NCBI GenBank assembly: GCA_964016985.1
Contig: OZ024835.1
Span: 68,588,812-68,652,811 of the forward strand
Source of the DNA: Anodontia alba
Lineage: Eukaryota > Mollusca > Bivalvia > Lucinida > Lucinidae
Length of the DNA: 64,000 bases
Direction: 5' to 3'
Part shown: positions 39,801 to 50,765 of the stretch, piece after piece
Layout: each line of letters starts with the position of its first letter
Position numbering within the stretch: position 1 is the stretch's first letter
The notes under the pieces: generated by a model
Told to the model about the DNA's origin: nothing
Seen by the model: the letters and a program-made list of their open reading frames with translations, nothing else
Database searches by the model: none
Program-made: the position numbers and the translations under genes

Positions 39801-39886
39801 TTGCATTTCTCGTCAGACAGGCTAAGAAGGATCTTGTTGTGGATGTGTTCCTGAAGCCATGGAGGTGAAATGAGAACTGCTTGATA

Positions 39887-40259
39887 CAGTAATACCGCAA
39901 TAACTCGAACATCGACGATTCGTTTACCGTGGCTAACTCGAACTCGTTTTTGAGTCCCTAGGAAATTCCCCCGACAGCTAAAAAAGAAACCCCAAATATT
40001 TAGGGATATTTTAGGATCGTTGCCTATTCTACCATGAAAATGTATATTGTCTGCACTCATTAGAATCACCTCATCGAAGCGATTCTAATGAGTGCACTCA
40101 ACATACCATTTGTTTTTAGAATATCGAAACGACATCCATATATTATTCCCATTTGTTTCCTAATCTGGGGCGTGATTAACCCTCAGTGGCTCAAACTACC
40201 CCTTGTTAGAACAGATTTCCATGGTCCCAAAGATGTTCGAGCCACTGAGGTTCGACTGT
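39887..40259 (-). mobile_element. MITE-A, complete, reverse orientation
   Basis: CAGTAATACCGCAATAACTC to CACTGAGGTTCGACTG, TA-flanked. Core CACTCATTAGAATCACCTCA with imperfect complement. Confidence 0.8.
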
Positions 40260-40506
40260 AGTTGCCAATTTTCTTATTAACATAGATCAGCTCGCAAAAA
40301 TAAATTCAACTAATATGCGCGAAAGGAGTGGTCTCACATTCTTACTCCACAAATGTGGATATCAGTGGCTTATAATTATAAAACTGTGGATATCTAATGG
40401 TCCTGAATAACATTCCCCGAATTTTTATATCGTTCATGAAAGACTGCAAGTGCAAAATTTGTTTACCTTTCTTTGCGTCATCAAATTCCTAACCGGATGT
40501 CGCTCT

Positions 40507-40784
40507 CATTACGAAAACACGCCTATTCAAATATATTGAAAATTTTACCACCAAAAAAGGAAAATTTTCAGATTAAAAATTCTGATATTTTTCACATTTC
40601 TCCTCAAAACACTGATTGTGGGTACTCGTTAGAACCGCCTCGATGAGGCGGTTCTAACGAGTACCCACAATCAATGTTTTGAGAAGAAATATGAAAAATA
40701 ATGTTTACCCCTGTAAACCACAGTTTTACTATATAAAAGTGGGGTTTAAGGGGGTCAAAATTATATAGGCGTGTTTTCGTGATG
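40507..40784 (+). mobile_element. MITE-B, complete
   Basis: CATTACGAAAACACGCCTAT to GGCGTGTTTTCGTGATG. Core perfect around CGCCTCGATGAGGCG. Confidence 0.85.
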
Positions 40785-41170
40785 AATTTTTTCGCGTTCT
40801 TCACCGTTGGTTAAGCATTCTTTAGTTTGGTAGGAGTGAATCAAAAGCACCCGAATTTTGAAGTCAGATAAAATCTTTAAAGATTGTCTTTGAAAACCGT
40901 TAAAATACATAAAAGAACGAAAATAATTGTTGAGGGTAACTAATCAAAGAACCCGAAGTTTTAGTTCAAGCTCGTTTTAAACTATCAGAAAGGCTTGAAC
41001 AATCTTGATCATATCGACCTGGACATTTTTTTTTCTGACAGCGTAAACCGACTTAAGTTCAAACTGAATTGAACTTTAAACAGAATAGAAATGCATATAT
41101 ATATATATATTTTTTTCATTCAGCTTTAATAGAACTAAAATAAAATCAGTCTGAAGCTAAGAGTAGAAAG
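40785..41170. other. No gene recognised
   Basis: AT-rich with a short TATATA run at ~41094. Nothing else is identified. Confidence 0.4.
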
Positions 41171-41262
41171 AGCCCAGTAAACACACAACGTCGCTGCAAC
41201 GACGGGACGTTGCAGCGACGTTGTAATGACGTTACTGCGACGTTGTGTTTTTGCTGGGAGTA
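41171..41262. mobile_element. M-family hairpin (AACGTCGC type)
   Basis: GCCCAGTAAACACACAACGT, GTCGCTGCAACGACGGGACG and complement, ending CGTTGTGTTTTTGCTGGG. Ends CCCAGTAA/TGCTGGG resemble MITE-G ends. Confidence 0.7.
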
Positions 41263-41442
41263 TAGACCGCTATTTGGCTACCTAAACGCTTGAGCGAAAC
41301 ATCCCATCTAAATGTAACGTGATATTAAAACTGGGATTTGCAGTTTTGATGTTTCAGCAAACAATTTGTAACGAAATAAAATGCAAACCCTGATTGTGCG
41401 CTATAGTGCGACGTATACTATGAGTATGCGGAATTTGTTTAA

Positions 41443-41666
41443 CCCATTTAAGCCGAGTGGACTCTTCTACCTCAAGCCTTTGGACAAGTCCATTTCCTAC
41501 ATAAGGGGTGTCTGGTTAGCTTTTATTATCATCATGTTTTGTAGAAATTTCTGAATTTAATGAAAACAGGGTAGACCCTGATCAGACGCCGCGTTTTGCG
41601 GCGTCTGATCTGGGTTTACTCAGTTTGCCATTGCCCTTTTTATGGGACGCTAGACACAAATGGGTT
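41443..41666. mobile_element. D-element frame ii, TTAA-flanked
   Basis: TTAA at 41439-41442 and 41667-41670. CCCATTTAAGCCGAGTGGAC at left, GACGCTAGACACAAATGGG at right. D core at 41563-41629 with a GCCGCGTTTTGCGGC centre. Confidence 0.8.
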
Positions 41667-41859
41667 TTAAAACGTGTTTTTCCTCCATTTTCACTGTTGT
41701 TTGTTATGAAACATTGTATATCATTTATGATATTTTTTTATATAAAAAAAGTCCTACACGTAATGTCATGCTTCTAGCCGATATTTATTCTCATATGGCA
41801 ATCTAAATTGTCATTTACGAATAAATGATTAAAGCATATTTGAGCCGAAACGTCCGAAA

Positions 41860-42065
41860 ACGTACCATCTGACAGGTGCACCCAGCGTAGACTCAAATCA
41901 GCCTGCGCATCCGCGCAGTCGAAGCAGAGTCTTCGTTGTCCGCATGAAAGAACTTTGCATCCTTGGCTATCCAAAATTTGCCCAGTGAAGATTCTGACCA
42001 GCCTGTGCGATTGCGCAGGCTGATCTGAATCTTCTCTGTGCGCAAATATCTGGCGGTACGGTTTC
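41860..42065. mobile_element. Two E-family repeats
   Basis: GGTGCACCCAGCGTAGACTC with AGCCTGCGCATCCGCGCAG, then AGTGAAGATTCTGACCAGCC with GATTGCGCAGGCTGATCTG. Confidence 0.7.
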
Positions 42066-42324
42066 TGACGTTGCGTCTCATTTAATGATATTTGTCAACG
42101 ACAAAACTGAATATTCTGTTTGCATTTTGTACCAATTCCCCAAAGACAAAATGTGCCATCATTTATTAGCCCACGTAACATATGGGCCGAGTCAAGCGAA
42201 AATGCACCTTCGAAAGATTTAGCGAAATACGCAGGGCGCAGATTTAGATAAACATGGTCCTTCGCACGGTCTCATCAGTGTTTTGTCTTTTTGCATGTAC
42301 ATTGTAGAGTAATTAATGATTCTG

Positions 42325-42430
42325 TAAGCGGACAGCGAAGGCCCAGATCAGACTGCGCGAATGCGCAGTCTGATCTGAGCCTTCGCTGTCCAAAATAATC
42401 TCAAAGAACTTTTTCGCCTGATGAGGGCCG
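42325..42430. mobile_element. E-family hairpin, perfect
   Basis: GTAAGCGGACAGCGAAGGCC, CAGATCAGACTGCGCGAATG then complement to CCTTCGCTGTCC. The flank AAAGAACTTTTTCGCCTGAT matches other long E copies. Confidence 0.8.
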
Positions 42431-42814
42431 TTTAAAAGAGCACGTAAATCAATGTTTGGAAATGTCTTGTCACGATTCATGAAAACAGATAATTCAAAAG
42501 GGACCGACAGTACGTGCGTAATCTTTACTATATACAATAAGACTAAACAAGGTAAAAAAGGTGTCATCGAGCGAATGCGAAATGCGCAGACTGAGATCAC
42601 TCTGCGCATGCGCACAATTTCAGCACGACCTTTGTCTTCAGTACATATATCTTAAAGCATGCAAGGATTTTGTGAGCGGATAGTAAAGGCCCTGATCACA
42701 CTGTGCAGATGCTCAATTTGATATGATCTGTCGCCAGTTGCGTAACTAGGACAATATTATTGTATCGCATACCTAGGAATAATCTTCGAAAAAATCTCCA
42801 CAGCATCACTTCGA

Positions 42815-42895
42815 AAATAGATGCTACTCTTAAAGGAAAGAATTTGCTCCCTCCCGAGAGGGAGCAAATTCTTTCCTTTAAGAGACATATTTCCA
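42815..42895. mobile_element. I-family hairpin, perfect
   Basis: CTCTTAAAGGAAAGAATTTG followed by CTCCCTCCCGAGAGGGAG and complement. It resembles the core of MITE-C (GGAGAAATTGCTCC). Confidence 0.75.
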
Positions 42896-43544
42896 TTTAA
42901 TGCGGCTGATATAAAAACGACTCAAAGAAAATAGAATCACCGTCTTTGGTCATACTCGAACGCGCATGCTCATATAAAACTTCCGTTTGCACAAGCGGAT
43001 CAAGGCATGATAACTCCCTGTAGAATACAAATTTCTGGATCCCGTAGATTTTTAGTAGAGTCAAATTGGTTTAAGCTTGTTAGTTTCTAGAAAATACACG
43101 AAAATCATTATACAAGTATAACATACATTCAAGGGATAGATTCAAAACGAGAACAGAAGCTTTTTTTATGGTTTTTACCCATGAGAGCAATAAAGACACG
43201 CACACACTTGAATATAACAAAAGTGCTGAAGCTCTCTGGGCCAACCAGCAAGTTCTCACTGGCCAATTAGGACGTGTCAAATTATTTAATAATTCGTCTC
43301 CTAAAAGTATAATCGTCTGTACATTTTGCTCCTTTCAGAAAAGAGAAAAAATGAGTATGCCCTTATCAGTAGCGTACAAGCACAGTCTGATCAGAACATG
43401 CACGGCTTAGGACATATGTTTTATCAAGGTATGGTTGGAAATATTGGTACGTTTTACTTATTTTTTTACCATGTCAAAATTAAATGAAATCTAGTATATA
43501 TAATATACAGGCTTGTGAAGCTCAAAGTGCCTAAATAGTCCCTT

Positions 43545-43622
43545 ATGGCATATGCAGGCAACGAAGGCTCTGATAAGACTGCGCAAATGCGCAGTCTTAT
43601 CAGGGCCTTCGCTGCCCGAATA
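43545..43622. mobile_element. E-family hairpin
   Basis: CAACGAAGGCTCTGATAAGA, CTGCGCAAATGCGCAG, then complement TCTTATCAGGGCCTTCGCTG. Confidence 0.8.
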
Positions 43623-43932
43623 CGGAATGAATGTAAACCGTCGATATCAAGTCTTATTTTCCGAAGTGTGAAAAATAAAACAAAGTCTATATTGAAATGT
43701 CTGCTTTTGTTTATAATCAGCAGGCTAAGTTTAAGCATTCAACTTCGGAACCTCTCATATGTGCTTGCGAAAAGTCAGGATCTACCCCTTTTCATTCGGT
43801 TAATGAACAAAATAGATTGACTGAATTATTTCTTAGTTAAAGTGAAATGCTTTATTTGTTCAGAATTTCCAGTTTTAAAGCCTTTCTCTAAGTGTTTAGA
43901 ATTTTCCACCAGCGTCATTTGTGAGAAACTGA

Positions 43933-44207
43933 CATCACGAAAACATACCTATATAATTTTGACCCCCTTAAACCCCACTTTTATATGATAAACCTGGGGT
44001 TTACAGGGGTACAAATTATTTTTCTTATTTCTGCTCAAAACATAGAATGTGGGTACTCGTTAGAACCGCCTCATCAAGGCGGTTCTAACGAGTACCCACA
44101 ATCTATGTTTTGAGCAGAAATATGAAAAAAAATATCAGATTATTTTTTATCTGAAAATTCTGAGTTTTTGGAGGTATATATATTTGAATAGGCGTGTTTT
44201 CGTAATG
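43933..44207 (-). mobile_element. MITE-B, complete
   Basis: CATCACGAAAACATACCTAT to GGCGTGTTTTCGTAATG. Core CCGCCTCATCAAGGCGG, one arm position unpaired. Confidence 0.85.
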
Positions 44208-44318
44208 GGAATGCATTCTTTATCACGTGTGAAGTATACAGTCTCAGGTTTACGTGCGCATGCGCGCAGCTGGATCCGGACATGCAAAAAATCTGGATCA
44301 TAAATGTGAAATGCCTAC

Positions 44319-44561
44319 CGGATCGGACTCCCTGGTCCGCCTTTCGCGGTTGGAATAAGATGCCACTTTTATTGGCTGATGATCCCGTCTCTATTCTGAA
44401 ACAAGGAATCAGAATCAGGAACAATAAAATCGCCCTTTTGCTGCCACGTGGAAACTTCTGATGGTACCCGTGCAGTCTCGTCAGATCATCTACACTAGAA
44501 ATCCCAGTTATAGTGCAGTGAATAGTTACTGTACTGTCCTTATCATGATACCAGGGCCAGA
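44319..44561 (-). pseudogene. Candidate Ig-V-like exon, probably degenerate
   Basis: On the minus strand an acceptor-like CTTTCCACATGTGCAG is followed by an open frame in phase 1, the phase typical of Ig exons. It reads WPWYHDKDSTVTIHCTITGI, which has the B-strand V-T-I-x-C pattern, and later FQPRKADQGV, the usual position of the D-x-G motif. The expected Y-x-C after D-x-G is missing (VRSG). A weak donor (CCG|GTAGGC) would make the exon 243 nt, phase 1-1. The family call is tentative. Loss of the second cysteine suggests decay or an alternative exon end. Confidence 0.35.
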
Positions 44562-45815
44562 CTGCACATGTGGAAAGTGACGTGAATATGTTTTGGCTTA
44601 TCATAATGGGTACTCGTATAATTACTTTAATTGAAACCGTGTTTTATTTAATACCAGTGATTATAGCAGAGTGGATTGCTGTATCGACGGCCATTTCAAC
44701 CATTAACACGCAGAATTCAAGTATTAAGCAAACGACATTTGTAAATGATTGTAATATGAATTTAATAGGTGCTACCTATATCTGTGCGTCCAAAGTATCA
44801 TTACTTGATTCATATATATGGTAGCCAAAAAATTTACTGTTTTTTTTTTTCAATGGCCGAAATCTACTATAACTTGATCAAAATAAAGATATATCTCCAA
44901 ACAGTATGTTGCCCTTCCGAGCTTTGTGTCAGAATGACAAATTTCAAATGATTTGTGATACAACAGAGATTCTAAGATGTGCTAGGAAGAAAGAATAATT
45001 TGCTTTCATTGTCTTTGAAGGTGATTTTGACCTGAAAAAGGGCCCACATTTTAAAATGCCCTGGCTTTCTTACTGTTTGGAAGATCCAGCCGTCATGTCA
45101 ATACCCTCTGTTCTTATTGGACCGGCCGCCGTGTCAATAGCCTCTACATATAGACTGCTTCACAGTGTAGTCTTTATCAGACAACTATTTTAATAGAAGC
45201 TACGAAGCAGTCTACCTACAAAGAGATATTTCATTGGGTCACTATGTCAAATTACGGAAACGCTTGCATTACTGCGTAAAAGAAAAAGGAAACGCAAAGT
45301 GTTTATGTAAGCAGAACATTTTAGTTACTCCTATAATTGGTTACATAAAGAATGTATTGGTGTGCGTCGATCCGCATCTGGCGATTCTGGGAGCTTCGAG
45401 TTCCTGTTGGACGCACATATTACATGTATTTCTGTCCAAAATCAAGACGAGGGAGAATACATTTCAGAAGACGATCGCTTTAAGTTGAAATTTATTGCCT
45501 TTCTCAAAGAGCGATCACCCTAGTAGAAAAAACAAATTGTACATGCATCCCGTTTCATCTTTACGTTTAAACCCTTTCGTTCCTGACGACCAATACATAT
45601 ACATTGGCAAACAATGCAGATTCAATTTCAGTCCGGAAATTTATATTTTGGCGGGGATGTACAACAAGGTAAAAATGATCGGACCTCACGTTAACCTTAG
45701 AACTCGGTTGTAGATCTATGTTTCGGTTATCGGATTCTCCAGCCACGAATTTCTGTACCTACAAGGTAAAACTGCTTGAAAACTTTGTTTTGTGTCTATA
45801 GATCGAATATCGCAG
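44562..45815. other. No gene recognised
   Basis: Several 60-85-codon open frames exist on the plus strand (44570, 45234, 45495) but show no domain, splice pair or repeat identity that I can defend. A loose inverted repeat (TAGACTGCTTC and GAAGCAGTCTA) is at 45150-45213. Confidence 0.35.
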
Positions 45816-45840
45816 GTAACAACAACAACAACAACAACGT
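45816..45840. repeat. AAC microsatellite
   Basis: (AAC)n of about seven units. Confidence 0.9.
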
Positions 45841-45879
45841 ATTTACCATATGGACCGCGCCATGCGAAAACGTATCTTC

Positions 45880-45956
45880 TGGCATATTTGGACAGCGAAG
45901 GGCCAGATCAGACTGCGCATCTGCGCAGTCTGATCTGGGCCTTCGCTGTCCGTATA
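45880..45956. mobile_element. E-family hairpin, perfect
   Basis: GGACAGCGAAGGGCCAGATC, AGACTGCGCATCTGCGCAG, then complement to GGCCTTCGCTGTCCG. Confidence 0.8.
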
Positions 45957-46019
45957 TAGATTTTTTTGGATACTGTAGAACATGACGAAGTATATTAATA
46001 CAGTTTCTGAATAAACATA

Positions 46020-46300
46020 CACTCGACTCTCGTTATCTCGAATTCCAAGGACTCTCCGTACCTCGACATATCAGATTTGCAGAATTGAGGAAAAAATAAT
46101 TTGAACAATCATATTTAAGAAATATATATGTAATTGGACTCTTGAAGCTAGAGATATATTGAAAAGGAGCAATTTCTCCTCTTTTCCACAATATTTTTTA
46201 CCTGTTGTTAGATTTTCATGTTTAGGCAGGGACCAGATTTTCGCTTCGAGATAAGCGGTTCTTCGACATAAGCGAGATCGAGATAACGAGAGTCAACTGA
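46020..46300 (+). mobile_element. MITE-C lacking one core arm
   Basis: CACTCGACTCTCGTTATCTC to GATAACGAGAGTCAACTG. The core goes from GATATATTGAAAAGG directly into GAGCAATTTCTCCTC, so only one arm remains. Confidence 0.8.
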
Positions 46301-46387
46301 ATATTTCTCCGCTGGTTGACTTTGGTCTTTACTGTCTGCATTTATCCCGAAGACACCTTTTTTTCATGTCGTGGTCCATTACTTTAA

Positions 46388-46608
46388 CGCATTTGTGCCG
46401 GGTGGACTCTTCTACCATATCTCCTTGGATTGGTCCATTTCCAATAGAAGGGGGTCTGGCTAGTTATTATTATTTCCATGTTCGACAGAAATTCCTGATT
46501 TTAATAGAAACTATGTAGACCCTGATCAGACGCCGCGTTCTGCAACGTCTGATCTGGGTCTACACTGTTTGCCAATGTCCCTTTTGTGGGACGCTAGGAA
46601 TAAATGGA
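46388..46608. mobile_element. D-element frame ii, TTAA-flanked
   Basis: TTAA at 46384-46387 and 46609-46612. CGCATTTGTGCCGGGTGGAC at left, GACGCTAGGAATAAATGGA at right. Core at 46507-46572. It shares its right TTAA with the next element. Confidence 0.8.
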
Positions 46609-46612
46609 TTAA

Positions 46613-46821
46613 CTCTTTCATTGCCGCAGGCGATAATAACAGGCTTTTGCAAACAGCATAGATCCAGATGAGACGGCTCATAATAAGCCGTCTCATCTGG
46701 ATCTACGCTGTTTGTCATTCAGTTTTTTTTTCAACTTTACATATAAACTTCTTTAAAATCGATAGTTTGTTTAAAACAAAAGCAGACGACAAATGTCGTC
46801 TGAAGTTCGGCAGCGAAAGAG
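46613..46821. mobile_element. D-element frame i, TTAA-flanked
   Basis: TTAA at 46609-46612 and 46822-46825. CTCTTTCATTGCCGCAG at left and TTCGGCAGCGAAAGAG at right. Core at 46649-46715 with GAGACGGCTCATAATAAGCC. Confidence 0.8.
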
Positions 46822-47048
46822 TTAATGTGACAGATAGCAACTTTGCTTTGTAATACTACACAGACACGAGTCAAGACTAATAGAGGGACAACGGTCGACA
46901 TCGAAAAACAAAAAGTATGAAAAATTCTAATTCTGATTTGCTCTTAGAATGGCAGTCTCAAAGTTCCGCACGGTTTTAGCGGGTTCTTATGTGGTTCTGT
47001 CATAACCTTCCGGAAATAAATAAATGATGTACATTTCAATGGCATTAA

Positions 47049-47264
47049 CGCTTAGCACTCTGGGTGAAATTTTTAGCAGACGACATATTGAAATATTTGT
47101 TTTATTTTCCCCTCAATTTTCCCCAGAGAACAGGGTTTGACATTTATGAAAATTGTTCCTAATGGAGACAGTTTGCATGAAATGTCAAAACGTGTTTTCT
47201 GGGGAAAATAAGAAAACTTTTTCAATATGTCGTCTGCTGAAAATTTTACCCAGAGTGCTAAGGG
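47049..47264. mobile_element. MITE-H, best reference copy
   Basis: Preceded by TTAA (47045-47048) and followed by TTAT. Long terminal inverted repeats (over 40 bp) start CGCTTAGCACTCTGGGTGAA and CCCTTAGCACTCTGGGTAAA and include CAGCAGACGACAT. The core has GACATTTATGAAAATTG and CAGTTTGCATGAAATGTC. TTAA targets and C-rich ends fit piggyBac-type MITEs; that class call is an inference. Confidence 0.85.
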
Positions 47265-47427
47265 TTATCAGTGTATCGTGTAATAATATCAGATGTTTAG
47301 TAAATCTAATGTACTGAATAATGACAGGCATTGGATGTAATGATTTTTTGTCGCACGCTTTAATAATAAATCACATATGTGGAATTGTTACAACTTTTTC
47401 ATTTGGTCTTAGGATCATATTCGCATC

Positions 47428-50400
47428 AGATGCTGGGTAAGTATCAAATGCACTTATCCCCTGCTGGGTGAGCAGCAAATGCACTTATCCCCTGCTGGGT
47501 GAGCAGCAAATGCCCTTACCCATGCCGGGTGAGCAGCAAATGCATTAATCCCCTGCTGGGTGAGCAGCAAATGCACTTATCATCTGCTGGGTGAAAAGCA
47601 ATTACACTTATTCCATGCTGGGTGAGAAGCAAGTGCACTTATCCCCTGCTGGGTGTGTGACAAACAGTCTAATCCCTTGTCGGGTGAGTAGTAAACGCAC
47701 TTATCCCCTGCTGAGTGTATGGCAAACGCACTAATCCCCTGCTGGGTTAGTGGCAGATGCAATAATCACTTGCATAGCGTGTGGCAAATGCACTAATCCC
47801 CTGCTGGGTGAATGGCAAACGCAATTATTGCAAGGTAGGTGTGAAGCTAAGGTACAAATCCCTTGCTGGGAGAACGCACTAATCCCCTGCCGTGAGAGGC
47901 GCAAACGCAATAACCCCCTGCTGGGTGAGTGGCAAACGCATTAATCAACTGCTGGATGAGTAGCAAACGCCTTTATCCCATGCTGGGTGTGTGACAAACG
48001 CACTAATCTTGATGAGTGGAAAATGCACTGATTCCCTGCTGGGTGAGTGGCAATCGCACTAATCGTAAAGTTGGTGTGTAGCTAAGACACGAATCCTTTG
48101 CTTGATGAATGACTAGGGCACTAATCCCCGGCTGGGTGAGTGGCAAACCAATAATCCCCGACTGGGTGAGTGATAAATGCAATAATCCCCTGCTGTGAGA
48201 GAAGCAAACGCAATTAATCCCTGCTGGGAGAGTGATAAACGTACTAATCAGCTGCTGGATGAGTAACAAACGCCTTTATCTTCTGCTGGGTGTATGGCAA
48301 ACGCAATAATCTCCTTGTTGCTGAGTGGAAAATGCACTGATCCCCTACTTGGTGAGTGGCAATTGCACTAATCGCAAAGTCAGTGTGCAGCTAAGACACA
48401 AACATCTTGCTGGGTGAATGGCAAGGGCATTACCCCCTGTTGGGAGAGTGGCAAACGCAATACCCCCTGCTGGGTGAGTGATAAACGCAATAATCCCCTG
48501 CTGGGTGTGTGGCAAACACACTAATCCACTGCTGTGAGAGTAGCAAACACAATAATCCCTGCTGTGAGAGTAGCAAACGCAATAATCCCCAGCTGGATGA
48601 GTAACAAAGGCACTAAACCCCTGCTAGGTGAGTAGCAAACACAATAGTTCCCTGCTGAGTGAGTAGCAAAAGCAATAATCCCCTGCTGGGTAAGGGGCAA
48701 ACGCACAAATCTCCTTCTAGGGAGTGGCAGATCACTGATCGCCTATTAGGTGAGTAGCAACGCTCTAGTTCCCTGCTAGCTGAGTAGCCAACATAATAAT
48801 CCCCTGCTCTCTGATTGTCAAACGCTCTGATTCCCTTTTGGGTGAGAATCAAACGCTCTAGTTACCTGCTAGGTGCATAGCAAATGCACTAATCCATTGC
48901 TGATTGAGTGTCAAACGCTCTAGTTTACTGTTGGGTGAGTGACAAACGCACTAATCTCCTACTGGCTGAGTGTCAAACGCTCTAGAACCTTGCTGGTGAG
49001 TAGCTAATGCTCTAATCACCTGCTGGGTTTGTGACAAACGCATTAATCCCTTACTTGGTGAGTGGCAAACGCGCTGTACCCGGCTGGTGAGTAGCTAACG
49101 CTCTAATCACCTGCTGGGTGAGTGACAAAAGCACTGATCACCTGCTGGATGAGTGTCAAACGCTCTAGTTCCCTGCTGGTGAGTAGCTTACTGTCGAATC
49201 CCCTACTGAGAGTGTGACAAACGCTTTTCTACCCTGCTGGCTGAGTAGCCAACGCTCTAATTACCTTCTGGGTGAATGACAAATGCTCTAGTATACTACT
49301 GGTGAGTAGCAAATGCTCTATTCACCTGCTGGATGAGTGTCAAACAATCTAGTTCCCTGCTTGTGAGTAGCCAATGATCTAATCACCTGCTGGGTTAGTG
49401 GAAAACGCTAACGCGTTAATAATCTGCTGGGTATATGTCAAACGTTCTAGTTCCCTGCTTGTGAGTGCCTAAAGCTCCAATCACCTACTAGGTGTGTGTA
49501 AAAGGCCCTAGAACCCTGCTGGGTGAGTAACCAACGCGCTTATTACCTGCTGGGTGAGTATCAAACGCTCTAGAACCTTGCTTGATGAGTAGCTTATAGT
49601 CGAATCCCGTACTGGGTGCGTGACAAACGCTTTTCTATCATGCTGGCTGAGTAGCCAACGCTCTAATCACCTTCTGGGTGAGTGACAAACGCTCTAGTTC
49701 CCTGCTGGTGAGTAGCCAACGCTCTATTTACCTGCTGGGTAAGTGACAAACGCTTTAGTATCCTACTGGTGAGCAGGCAACACGCTAATCACCTGCTGAG
49801 AGTGACAAACGCTCTTTACCCTGCTTGTAGTAAGCGCGCTAATCACTGCTGGGTGAGTCTCAAACGCTCTTGTTCCCTGCTTGTGAGTAGCCAACGCTCC
49901 AATCACCTGCTGTGTGAATGACAAACGCTCTAGTTCCCTGCTTAGTGAGTAGCCAACGCACTAATCACCTGATGGGTGAGTGACAAACACTGTAGTTCCC
50001 AGCTGGTGAGTAGCTGACACAGCTGGCTTCCTTGACCTTGAATACTGGTGAGTAGCCAACGCATTAATCACCAACTGGCTGTGTGACAAACGCTCTAGTT
50101 CCCTGCTGGTGAGCAGCCAACGCGCTAATCACCTGCTGGGCGAGTAGTTCCCTGCTGGTGAGTAGCCAACGCGCTAATCACCTGCTGGGCGAGTCTCAAA
50201 CGCTCTAGTTCCGTGTTTGGGAGTAGCCAATGCCTTAATCACCTGCTGTGTGGGTGACAAACGCTCTTGTTCCCTGCTGGTTGGGTAGCCAACGTAGTAA
50301 TCGCCTGCTGGGTGAGTGACATACGCTCTAGTTCCCTGCTGGTGAGTAGCAAACTCTCTTATTACCTGCTACATGAGTGACAAACGCTGTAGTCCTCTGC

Positions 50401-50765
50401 TGGTGAGTAGCCAACGCACTAATCACCTGCTGGGTGACTGACAAACGCTCTATTTACCTGCTGGTAAGTAGCCAACGCTATATAGTTTTGACCCCCTTAA
50501 ACCTTACTTTTATACAATAAAACTGGGGTTTACAGGGGTATACATAAATTTTCTAATTTCTCTCCGAGGCGGTTCTAACAAGTATCCACAATCTATGTTC
50601 TGAGCAGAAATATGAAAACTACCAGAATTATTCATCTGAAAGTTTTCAATTTTTGGTGGTAAATTTCTCAATATATTTGAATAGGCATGTTCTCGTAATG
50701 AATCCCCTTCTAGTTGAGTGGCAAAAAAGGCATTCTGCTTGGCAAACGCACTAATCACCTTCTTA
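47428..50765. repeat. 31-bp minisatellite, about 100 copies
   Basis: Unit CTGCTGGGTGAGTAGCAAAC GCACTAATCCC, with an exact 31-bp step in the left part (47461, 47492). The left ~1.3 kb is dominated by CACTAATCCCCTGCTGGGTG units. From ~48.8 kb two variants alternate (AATCACCTGCTGGGTGAGTG and CTCTAGTTCCCTGCTGGTGA), giving a dimeric higher-order unit of about 60 bp. A MITE-B sits inside (50479-50700) with array sequence on both sides. Confidence 0.9.
50479..50700 (-). mobile_element. MITE-B, truncated, nested in the 31-bp array
   Basis: Starts inside the left end (CTATATAGTTTTGACCCCC), so the CATCACG terminus is lost. The core lacks its first arm (TTCTCTCCGAGGCGG). The right end GGCATGTTCTCGTAATG is intact. 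Confidence 0.8.

Noticed and set aside
42325..42391. E hairpins as possible microRNA precursors
   Set aside because: They are multi-copy, too perfectly paired and lack microRNA-like bulges. Endogenous siRNA is possible but cannot be judged from sequence alone.
44570..44824. 84-codon frame with hydrophobic stretch
   Set aside because: No defensible start, donor or conserved motif; it overlaps the acceptor region of the opposite-strand Ig-like candidate.
47428..50765. Regular ~31-bp periodicity resembling a CRISPR array
   Set aside because: There are no unique spacers between repeats, the whole unit repeats and varies, and the context is eukaryotic. It is a minisatellite.
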